Assembly: GCA_025144025.1 (NCBI GenBank)
Contig: JALXWS010000003.1
Span: forward strand, 124,001-188,000
Length of the DNA stretch: 64,000 bases
DNA from: Corynebacterium sp. p3-SID1241
GTDB lineage: Bacteria; Actinomycetota; Actinomycetes; Mycobacteriales; Mycobacteriaceae
Direction: 5' to 3'
Shown here one piece after another: positions 10,368 to 17,443 of the stretch. The position numbers and the translations under genes were made by a program. The notes beneath the pieces were generated by a model. It was given only the letters and a program-made list of their open reading frames with translations, did no database searches and was not told the origin of the DNA. The number at the start of each line of letters is the position of its first letter. The stretch's first letter is position 1.

Positions 10368-10383
10368 GGCAGAGTTTCCTGCC
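10368..10383. promoter_or_regulatory. Inverted repeat in the hutR-hutG intergenic region (candidate HutR site)
   Basis: GGCAG-AGTTTC-CTGCC, a perfect 5-bp inverted repeat between the divergent hutR and hutG starts. The core GCAGAGTTTCCTGC keeps several positions of the motif I recall for C. resistens HutR (TCTGwwATwCCAGA), such as the G at position 4 and the CC pair. The position could control both genes. Confidence 0.5.
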
Positions 10384-10415
10384 ACACGCCGCGGTTTTAC
10401 CTAACATCGAAAACC

Positions 10416-11348
10416 ATGAACACAGAAAAAGCTGAACTTTTCACCCCCGCCCCCGAATGGTCCGGTCGCTCCGATGGCCCAGGCCCAGAGCATGCCCGCT
10501 GGCATAGCGTTATCAATCAGTCCACTGAATCCCCCGCCCCAGTAACCCTCCTAGGCTTTGCGTCTGATGAAGGCGTCCTGCGCAATGGCGGCCGCCAAGG
10601 TGCTGCGGCAGGCCCCGCCGCGCTGCGTTCCGCGCTTGGCTCCTTGGCGGTGCACCATGAGCATGCGCTTGCCGACGCCGGCACGATCACCACCCAGGCC
10701 GATGACCTCGACGGTGCTCACAATGCTCTTTCCGATAAAGTGCAGGAACTCGTCGCGGCCGGCAGCCTGCCCATCGTCCTCGGAGGCGGGCACGAGACTG
10801 CCTTTGGCTCCCACCGCGGCCTCTACCGCGCGGTAGGTGCCACCAAGATCATTAACCTGGACGCCCACTTCGATCTACGCCGCGCGGACCAAGCCACCTC
10901 CGGCACCCCGTTCAAGCAGATTTCGGAGCTCACCGACGACTTCGACTACACCGTGTTGGGCATTTCCCGCCCCAATAACACCGCCGTGCTTTTCGACGAG
11001 GCAAAGAGCCTAAACGTCGCCATCACCCTGGACGAGGAACTAGTCAACCTGACCCCAGGCGAGTGCGCTGAGCTAGCCGCCAAGGCTACCGAGGGCAAGG
11101 ACAAGGTCCACCTGTCCATCGACCTCGATGTGCTGCCGGCGTCCACCGCGCCGGGCGTATCTGCCCCAGCTTCCCTGGGTGTGAGCTATGAGCGCATCCG
11201 CGCCATGGCTGTAGCCATCGCGCAGACCGGCAAGCTGGCCTTGGTGGACATCGTCGAGCTTAACCCCACCTTTGACATTGATAATCGCACCGCCAAGGCA
11301 GCGGCGCGGCTTATCGATGACATCGTCACGGCACACGTCACTAGCTAA
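10416..11348 (+). CDS. hutG: Formimidoylglutamase
   Basis: 310 residues from ATG 10416. A ureohydrolase (arginase/agmatinase) family enzyme hydrolysing N-formimidoyl-L-glutamate to glutamate and formamide, the last hut step. Manganese-ligand motifs are in order: LGGGHETAFGSHRG, NLDAHFDLR and SIDLDVLPASTAPGVSAP. Its length matches HutG. It is divergent from hutR and ends convergently with a small membrane-protein gene. No strong ribosome-binding site is visible before the ATG. Confidence 0.93.
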   Translation: MNTEKAELFTPAPEWSGRSDGPGPEHARWHSVINQSTESPAPVTLLGFASDEGVLRNGGRQGAAAGPAALRSALGSLAVHHEHALADAGTITTQADDLDGAHNALSDKVQELVAAGSLPIVLGGGHETAFGSHRGLYRAVGATKIINLDAHFDLRRADQATSGTPFKQISELTDDFDYTVLGISRPNNTAVLFDEAKSLNVAITLDEELVNLTPGECAELAAKATEGKDKVHLSIDLDVLPASTAPGVSAPASLGVSYERIRAMAVAIAQTGKLALVDIVELNPTFDIDNRTAKAAARLIDDIVTAHVTS

Positions 11349-11385
11349 ACGCCAACGGCGTTGGGGCTTAGCTGGGCCGCGCGGT

Positions 11386-11874
11386 TTAGCGGGTAACTTT
11401 TTTACTCATCCAACGTTGGACTCCCCACCACATAGCGGGAGTAAAAGCAACGGCGATGAGCCAATAGAAAAGCCAGAAACTACCCGCTAAGCCAGTCACC
11501 ACAATACCTATGAGCAGCAAAAGCGCTGCGCCAGCACTTGCGAGGACACATTGTGTGAAACTGCGTTGGTCAGCTTTAGGCCCTTTGCGAGTGCTGGCAC
11601 CAGAAACTTTCTGGTCAACGAATCCAATAATGTCTTTGCCGAAGACAACCGAGAAGGAGATATAAAAGGCTGCGAAGCCGTGCATGAACTCGGCCGTACC
11701 GCCTTGGCGCAGGCTCACATAGAAAAATACTAAAAGCAGCAGGTCGATAATTGGGGTCGCGGCCATAAGTATCAAGCCAAGTTTGCGCAGTTTAAAGACG
11801 TAGCGCAAGAGGCAGCCAGCCACTAAGCAAAGCCAAAAAGCTACCTCAGCTGCGATAGTGGCTATAAGCATCAT
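11386..11874 (-). CDS. Small integral membrane protein, unknown function
   Basis: 162 residues with about five hydrophobic segments: residues 3-22, 33-53, a weaker one near 65-80, 111-130 and 133-150. A basic loop, KVSGASTRKGPKADQ, lies between the third and fourth. No catalytic motif was recognised. It lies downstream of the yjiH-like gene on the same strand, 47 nt away, so it may be co-transcribed. The ATG at 11874 is preceded by GGAGGGTAATG-like sequence, supporting the start. Confidence 0.75.
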   Translation of the reverse strand: MMLIATIAAEVAFWLCLVAGCLLRYVFKLRKLGLILMAATPIIDLLLLVFFYVSLRQGGTAEFMHGFAAFYISFSVVFGKDIIGFVDQKVSGASTRKGPKADQRSFTQCVLASAGAALLLLIGIVVTGLAGSFWLFYWLIAVAFTPAMWWGVQRWMSKKVTR

Positions 11875-11921
11875 TACCCTCCAGCGATATAAATCCTCTT
11901 ACCCGTCTTGGATTCAACTTA

Positions 11922-13268
11922 TCAAAAAAGCAGGTGGGCAATCGGGGTAGCGATAAGAATGGTCAGCGCTACACGCTCAAACCAAATGATGACCAGGTGG
12001 GTCAGCTTCACCGGAATCTTGGTAGCCAGGATGCAGGGCACCAGCGCGGAGAAGAAAATGATGGCGGAGACCGCCACCACGCCGATGACGAACTTGAGCA
12101 CCATGCTGTCGCTGCCTGCCACTGCGGTGGCGGGCAGGAACATCTCCGCAATACCCATGGCCGCGCCCTTACCGGCCTGGACCGGCTCCGGCAGCTGCAC
12201 TACCCACGCGAACGGATAAAACAGGTAACCAATCCACTCGAAGATGGGCGTAAAGCGCGCAAGCAGTAGGCCAATAAGGCCTACCGACATGATGGAAGAT
12301 ACGATGGCCGCCGCCATGCGGACACCATCGCGCAAGTTCTCCCAGATGGACTCCCACAAGGACGGCGCGCGCTGCAGGGCCAGCATTGCTTCGCGCCACG
12401 CGTTCTTGATGCGCGAGCCCTCCACCGGCTTTTCCGGGTCTGGGTGCGCTTCTGCAAAGTACTCATCCGGAATGGTGCGCAGCGGCGGAATGCGCACGGT
12501 AATGGCCGTCACTACAAAGGTCACGATGAGCGTGACAATAAAGTAGGTACCCCAGATCTTCATCAGGTCAAGCTGTTTGGCCACGATAACCATGAAGGCC
12601 GCAGAGACCGTCGAAAAGCCGGTGGCAATGATGGCCGCCTCGCGGCCGTTATAGCCACCCTTTTGGTAGACGCGGTCCGTGACCAAAATGCCTAGCGAAT
12701 ACGAGCCCACGAACGAGGCCACCGCGTCAATGGCTGAGCGCCCTGGTGTCTTCCACAGTGGTTGCATGACGGGCTGCATGAGCACGCCGACAAATTCCAG
12801 CAGGCCAAAACCAATGAGAAATGCCAGGAACGCACCACCGATAGGCACAATGAGGCCTACCGGAATCGCGATGGAGTTCCACAGGAACGGCACTAGATCC
12901 TCATCACCGAGCACCCACGGCAGCGCGTCAATGACCATGAGGAACGAGACCACCGCGCCCACGATATTGAGCACCGCAAAAACCGCCTGCAATATGCTTT
13001 CTTTGAACGCGCCGGTGGTAAAGCTGCGCACCGTGCCATAGACGGCAAGCGCAAAGATAATCCACGGCACTGCCGCCGGAATCCCCTCGCGCACCATGGT
13101 GACCATGTGGTCCAAAGGAATGGAACGCTTATCCTGATAAGTCACCGGCAGGAAGAATACGAACGCGCCAATGGCGCTATATAAAAAGAGTTTCCACCGT
13201 CCCCCAGGCTGCGGGATTTCCCCGCCATGACTCTGGTGAGAGGTGTAGACCGATTCGGTAGAAGTCAC
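11922..13268 (-). CDS. YjiH-family membrane protein (nucleoside-recognition/Gate domain), probable transport role
   Basis: 448 residues, GTG start at 13268 with GAGGGGA upstream. About ten hydrophobic segments are seen, with the Gate-type pattern LEFVGVLMQPVMQPLWKTPG and DAVASFVGSYSLGILVTDRV in the middle and FLPATAVAGSDS near the C-terminus. YjiH-family proteins are uncharacterised membrane proteins sometimes found with amino-acid catabolism genes. Here the upstream region carries the same 21-bp motif as hutH, so co-regulation with histidine catabolism is likely. A role in moving a hut substrate or product is inference. Confidence 0.85.
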   Translation of the reverse strand: MTSTESVYTSHQSHGGEIPQPGGRWKLFLYSAIGAFVFFLPVTYQDKRSIPLDHMVTMVREGIPAAVPWIIFALAVYGTVRSFTTGAFKESILQAVFAVLNIVGAVVSFLMVIDALPWVLGDEDLVPFLWNSIAIPVGLIVPIGGAFLAFLIGFGLLEFVGVLMQPVMQPLWKTPGRSAIDAVASFVGSYSLGILVTDRVYQKGGYNGREAAIIATGFSTVSAAFMVIVAKQLDLMKIWGTYFIVTLIVTFVVTAITVRIPPLRTIPDEYFAEAHPDPEKPVEGSRIKNAWREAMLALQRAPSLWESIWENLRDGVRMAAAIVSSIMSVGLIGLLLARFTPIFEWIGYLFYPFAWVVQLPEPVQAGKGAAMGIAEMFLPATAVAGSDSMVLKFVIGVVAVSAIIFFSALVPCILATKIPVKLTHLVIIWFERVALTILIATPIAHLLF

Positions 13269-13309
13269 AGTAAAACCGTCCCCTCAAGCTTGCATACAAA
13301 ATTCAAGCC

Positions 13310-13330
13310 CGCGTGACAGCCTTACGCGAA
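13310..13330. promoter_or_regulatory. Candidate operator upstream of the yjiH-like gene
   Basis: A 21-bp segment containing GTGACAGCCTTACGCG that equals the hutH upstream segment 9575-9595 except at three positions. It lies about 42 nt upstream of the GTG start. Confidence 0.6.
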
Positions 13331-13340
13331 CATTGGGGAC

Positions 13341-13358
13341 ATGTTATCTAAGTAACAT
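13341..13358. promoter_or_regulatory. 18-bp palindrome at the island edge
   Basis: ATGTTA-TCTAAG-TAACAT, a perfect 6-bp inverted repeat with a 6-bp centre, lies between the yjiH-like gene and the methyltransferase gene. It could serve either promoter or an island-encoded regulator. No DNA-binding protein is apparent in the island. Confidence 0.4.
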
Positions 13359-13571
13359 CTGTTTGTCCATCATTGAGCTTTGGCATCGCAGTCGAGAGGC
13401 AATTCCTCTGCAACGCACAATATCGCCTCACGATAAACCAGCAAGACAAATTGAACTCTTGGCTTTAGGCGTATTCCTATGCTCCAGTTATGTTGAACCG
13501 TATAAGATGTCGGGTTACGCAAATATGTCATCAAATCTCTATACTCATATCTTTAAATAAAGGAGTTTCTC

Positions 13572-14600
13572 TTGTTCCAAAAGCATTTAACGTCGTTGGA
13601 AATCTGCGCTGGTGCGGGAGGACAGGCTCTAGGACTCGAGGAGGCAAGTTTCCAACATGTAGCCGTAGTTGAGATTGACGAGTGGGCATCCGAAACCCTA
13701 CGTCGCAACCGAGGCTCAGAGGGACGCTATGGAAAGTGGAACGTACTCGAAATGGACGTCCACGACCTGGATGGGACCCCGTGGCGCCACAAGATTGACC
13801 TTTTTTCTGGAGGAGTGCCCTGTCCACCATTTTCGATTGCGGGAAACCAGCTAGGAGCAGACGATGATCGCGACCTATTCCCTCAAGCAATGAGGCTAAT
13901 TAATGAAATTGATCCTCCAGCTGTACTCCTCGAAAATGTAAAAGGACTGAGCCAACGACGCTTCGATCCATACCGGCAGGAAATTATCGAAAGGCTTTCA
14001 GTGATGGGGTACACGGTGTTTTGGAAACTTCTTCAAGCGGCCGACTACGGCGTACCGCAGCTACGACCTCGCTTCATCTTGGTCGCACTGAAACATCAAT
14101 ACGCCCCTTATTTTTCGTGGCCAGAAGCCACAGGCACTCAGACCACAGTCGGCGAAGCACTCCTGGAACTTATGTCGAAAAATGGCTGGCGGGGTGCAGA
14201 AAAGTGGGCAGCTGGGGCAAACAAGGTCGCACCAACTCTAGTTGGTGGAAGCAAAAGGCACGGCGGCCCGGATGTTGGCCCTACACGAGTTAAAGCAGCT
14301 TGGAAAGAACTGGGAGTTAAAGGCACGTCTATAGCCGAAGATTCTCCTTCAGCCGATTTCACAACCGATCCAAAGGTTGACATGCCCAGACTAACAGTTC
14401 AAATGGGTGGGGTAATACAGGGATTCCCCCACGACTGGGAATGGGCTGGCGGGAAAACAGCTCAGTGGCGTCAAGTGGGAAACGCTTTCCCCCCACCGGT
14501 TGCAAAAGCAATCGGAACACAAATCAGACATGCTCTTCAAAAAAGCAAACCTAATTCTGAAGCAGAGCCGGATAATAAATTGCAGCTGGAGTTGCGGTAG
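13572..14600 (+). CDS. drmMII: DNA (cytosine-5) methyltransferase, DISARM DrmMII-like
   Basis: 342 residues, TTG start at 13572 with AAAGGAG six bases upstream. All main C5-methyltransferase motifs are present: I LEICAGAGGQALGLEEA, IV GGVPCPPFSIAGNQLG with the catalytic Cys, VI LLENVKGL, VIII DYGVPQLRPRFILVAL and X RQVGNAFPPPVAKAIG. It faces the drmB-drmA operon. In class 2 DISARM a cytosine methyltransferase of this kind marks host DNA, and that role is likely here. A stand-alone or decayed type II restriction system is the alternative, and the sequence after it looks decayed. The recognition site cannot be read from sequence. Confidence 0.85.
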   Translation: MFQKHLTSLEICAGAGGQALGLEEASFQHVAVVEIDEWASETLRRNRGSEGRYGKWNVLEMDVHDLDGTPWRHKIDLFSGGVPCPPFSIAGNQLGADDDRDLFPQAMRLINEIDPPAVLLENVKGLSQRRFDPYRQEIIERLSVMGYTVFWKLLQAADYGVPQLRPRFILVALKHQYAPYFSWPEATGTQTTVGEALLELMSKNGWRGAEKWAAGANKVAPTLVGGSKRHGGPDVGPTRVKAAWKELGVKGTSIAEDSPSADFTTDPKVDMPRLTVQMGGVIQGFPHDWEWAGGKTAQWRQVGNAFPPPVAKAIGTQIRHALQKSKPNSEAEPDNKLQLELR

Positions 14601-14772
14601 CCACAATATGAAAAGTCAACGCAATCATGCCGAAGAAGCGCAATGCAATTCAAGTAATGCTGCAAAGGGGCTTTTAGAGTAGTTAATCCCTTAGAAATCC
14701 GCTTTGGAAGAGATTCCCGAGAATTCCTTGACCAATTCTATGATGGCTGAAATACAGGTACGCCCTCGGTGA

Positions 14773-15033
14773 ACAAACTTAGCAAATAGAAGCCGCACAT
14801 CTCCACTCTTTAGCAGCAATCAATATCCACCGCAACTTCAAGACATTATCGATACTCTCGAACCCACTGACTTCGAGCACGAAGGGCAAAAAGTTTACTG
14901 CAAGTATTCAAATCGTCCATTTGTATGGATGATACCGATTGAAGCACTTAAATGTTACGGAATACTGTGTTACGCAAGCGGTGATCCTGCTATCTATCAC
15001 GTCGGGTCCTATACCTTTATGAGGCCCTACTAA
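14773..15033 (+). pseudogene. Remnant of an unidentified gene downstream of the methyltransferase
   Basis: An open frame without an acceptable start codon encodes a protein-like stretch, including QYPPQLQDIIDTLEPTDFEH and YCKYSNRPFVWMIPIEALK, and ends in a stop at 15033. Another fragment in a different frame just upstream (FRVVNPLEIRFGRDSREF, about 14665-14743) stops at TGA. Together they look like a frameshifted gene. The family is not recognised. A restriction enzyme or another island accessory gene is possible. Confidence 0.3.
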
Positions 15034-15262
15034 TCCAAGGCGGCAAACGAGGTAGAAAGCGGACTTTGTCAAAGACGTAAGCCAAAGCATCTCGTGGTTT
15101 CCCTCCGATGCATGCTCCCCAACCGCTCTTCTCCAATTGAAAGACAAATCTGAAATCGGATTCTGGGTCAGGGTTCTGGCGCTGCGAGACTAAGTTAGCC
15201 TTCAGAACTACCCGCAAAATGGTAACCCTAAGGGGAGGTATAGCAAGACTTTTATAACGCAA
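15017..15262 (-). CDS. Short open frame, possible fragment, unknown
   Basis: 81 codons from ATG 15262, including FRFVFQLEKSGWGACIGGKP and a C-terminus FLPRLPPWISRAS. The composition is plausible for protein but no family is assigned and the site before the ATG is weak. It may be the end of a truncated gene. Confidence 0.25.
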   Translation of the reverse strand: MRYKSLAIPPLRVTILRVVLKANLVSQRQNPDPESDFRFVFQLEKSGWGACIGGKPRDALAYVFDKVRFLPRLPPWISRAS

Positions 15263-15514
15263 GAATTATATAAATCGATTTCGTTACAATTGTAACTCTC
15301 ATTCTGCGGCTCAACAAAAAGGAATACTACTTGGTACATACAAGTGCCAACAAGAAATAGCTAAATTCTCATTCCACCCCATAGGTGGACAGTGCTTGTG
15401 CGAGTACCACCGCACAAATTTGGAGGTTTAGAACCATACCTTGAAATAGAAACCAACCTGGGCACAAAGCAGGTGAGATCAAGCCCCAGTTATTGCGCCA
15501 AAGGTCCCATATTT

Positions 15515-17443
15515 CTAGCTTGAGCTAAACATGTCTGAAAAGAAACCCTTGTCCGGTTCGTCAAAAGTTCCTACAAGCAACCCGCGGTCCAAAAACTTGT
15601 TGAAATTTTCACAGCTAGTTTCAGGAACTAATGAACACGCATGGCATGCCGCCAGATTACAAGAATTTGGGCCTTGTCCAGCAGCCCCGGTCTCCATACA
15701 AATTGGATCGACTGAGCACCACCGAGCCTCCTCCACAGCCGTAAAAAGTACGCGATTTAATTCCTCTTTACCGGCCAACCTCACTAGCCCACCCAGCGTG
15801 CCATCTGAATCTCCGGCCGCCGTGTAGACCAACAGTCCGGCCATCGCATTAGTTTCTTTATCGGACACGTACAAACGCTCACGAAGACTTGCTGAGCTAT
15901 AGCCGCAATCGAAGACTAACTGGTTAATTAAGATATGAGCAAGTGTATGAATCAACACAAATCTGGGAGACAGCTCCACTGCTTCTCGGCCCATTTGCTC
16001 CGCGACTCGAAACTCGTTTCTTTGGATGGCTTTAACGCGCTCAACCGCAAACTCACTCTGTTCCCAATGCCTGAGCTTGCCTTCATTCAATTCAATGTAT
16101 ATGCCTTCCCCTCTGACAACGTAGGCCGGCAACCAAAAGTCATCATCTTTCCTATTTCTACGTAATAGTTGCTTTCCCTTCTGAAGAGGCAACGAAGTTC
16201 CCATACCGCGCGTAAAGCCACGCAAAGCTCGGGTCTCTTTTAGCACATCTACTGCCCGCACTCGTCCTACATGTGAGCTAAGCTCTGAGTGAATCCCTGG
16301 ATCATAGGCGCTCAAATCCGCGTCAGTCGGCTCTTCCCTAATCATTTGATATTCAGGAAAGCGCCATTCTTGCTCGTCCTCGAGGTCATTGCTTTCCGGA
16401 ATATCGAAATCGCTCTCGGTTGATTCAAGTCTTAAGCCGATGACTTCTCGCCATTCCTCAGCGGAAATACTTTCTCTAACCCGGGAGCTGACACGACGTT
16501 TATCAAAAACAATATCAATCGCACGGTTTAATTCCCCAGATAAAATATCAACAAACGTCTTGACATCCGAAATTAACTCGTCGTCTCGAACCACTTTTTC
16601 AGCTTCGGGAGGAAGCGAAATTTGTGTCTGCGGAATGTATATAGACGATTCAACACGAGGAAAGTACACATTGCCTCCTCCCCGTAATGCTGCGCGGACG
16701 TTGTTCTGGCATCCTCCTTCGGCAGAATATTCCCCCAGCCAAGGCATTTTTCCGCTACAGGTAAATACGTCATCTCCCCTCAAGAGACCTTCAGACAATT
16801 GCGTTGTTCCCGCATCACGATCTTTCATCCCCATCGTATTCGCTAAACTCCTGGAGCGGCCGCATCCCGAATAGGCCGAGTTTGGATCGTCACTGCCGCA
16901 ACGGACAATCTGATTATCCAAACCGTTGCCTTTGGAGATCAGGAAAAGATGCCCACGACACTTCGTACTTTGACTTCTGTGCACCCACTCGCGAAAAGGG
17001 AAATCATCAAGATGACCATCACTGCAGAAGGTAACAAATGGCACCTGAGTCATTACAGGCCGCTTTCCTCGGTGGATCGGATTCTTACACCTAAGTTGAT
17101 TGCGACTTGCGGGCCTTCCCTTGTCTAAGCTTTTACAGTATGGACAGAATGCCCAGAGCGGGAACCTTGACACCGGAACTTGCAACTGAAGATTCTTCAC
17201 CCCAGTGATGTCCCCTCCATCCCTATAGTCAGGCGGCAGCCGAAATTCTTTAACCTTCAGACGACGTGCAAGTCTCCAATCCGAAGTAGCGAATTCTCCC
17301 GGATCTATTTTTGTAGCATCCGGACCATCAAACCAATGGTCGAGGCCACCTGTTATGACCGAGGTGCCGTCTATCAATACATTCATAGCACCTACGCCGA
17401 ATGGCGAAACAAGCTGTGCACGCCGAATCTTGGCAATTACCAT
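15515..17443 (-). CDS. drmB: DISARM protein DrmB (DUF1998)
   Basis: 642 residues from ATG 17443, which overlaps the drmA stop as TGATG with GGAGG seven bases upstream; the frame is open to 17482 but that start is inferior. The N-terminus IAKIRRAQLVSPFGVGAMNV is of DrmB type. A zinc-binding-like segment follows (FCPYCKSLDKGRP, then LRCKNPIHRGKRP) with VTFCSDGHLDDFPFREWVH. The C-terminal DUF1998 region has HTLAHILINQLVFDCGYSS and LLVYTAAGDSDGTLGGLV. It ends in a cysteine cluster WCSVDPICME, CNLAACHACSLVPETSC. DrmB forms a complex with the DrmA helicase in DISARM. Its length fits the family. Confidence 0.88.
   Translation of the reverse strand: MVIAKIRRAQLVSPFGVGAMNVLIDGTSVITGGLDHWFDGPDATKIDPGEFATSDWRLARRLKVKEFRLPPDYRDGGDITGVKNLQLQVPVSRFPLWAFCPYCKSLDKGRPASRNQLRCKNPIHRGKRPVMTQVPFVTFCSDGHLDDFPFREWVHRSQSTKCRGHLFLISKGNGLDNQIVRCGSDDPNSAYSGCGRSRSLANTMGMKDRDAGTTQLSEGLLRGDDVFTCSGKMPWLGEYSAEGGCQNNVRAALRGGGNVYFPRVESSIYIPQTQISLPPEAEKVVRDDELISDVKTFVDILSGELNRAIDIVFDKRRVSSRVRESISAEEWREVIGLRLESTESDFDIPESNDLEDEQEWRFPEYQMIREEPTDADLSAYDPGIHSELSSHVGRVRAVDVLKETRALRGFTRGMGTSLPLQKGKQLLRRNRKDDDFWLPAYVVRGEGIYIELNEGKLRHWEQSEFAVERVKAIQRNEFRVAEQMGREAVELSPRFVLIHTLAHILINQLVFDCGYSSASLRERLYVSDKETNAMAGLLVYTAAGDSDGTLGGLVRLAGKEELNRVLFTAVEEARWCSVDPICMETGAAGQGPNSCNLAACHACSLVPETSCENFNKFLDRGLLVGTFDEPDKGFFSDMFSSS

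Larger units (their letters stand above)
13269..13571. other. Divergent intergenic region, left boundary of the DISARM-like island
   Basis: Holds the yjiH-side motif (13310-13330), a palindrome (13341-13358) and the leader of the cytosine methyltransferase gene. Base composition shifts from GC-rich to AT-rich across it. Short open frames here have no ribosome-binding site or protein-like composition. No direct repeat or tRNA that would mark an attachment site was seen. Confidence 0.6.
14601..15514. other. Gene-poor, decayed stretch between drmMII and drmB
   Basis: About 0.9 kb without a convincing intact gene. It contains protein-like fragments on the + strand (about 14665-14743, 14773-15033, and a frame ending near 15523 with VRVPPHKFGGLEPYLEIETN) and an 81-codon open frame on the minus strand. 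The short palindrome TTACAATTGTAA lies near 15290. The pattern suggests one or more genes lost by frameshift and deletion. The position is where DISARM loci often carry further genes, but no phospholipase-D HxK motif was recognised. Confidence 0.5.

Noticed and set aside
11348..11362. Short hairpin after hutG (AACGCC-AAC-GGCGTT) as terminator
   Set aside because: The stem is only 6 bp with a 3-nt loop and no T-run, so support is weak and it was not listed as a feature.
13333..13560. 75-codon open frame before the methyltransferase
   Set aside because: No ribosome-binding site, composition not protein-like, and it overlaps promoter elements.
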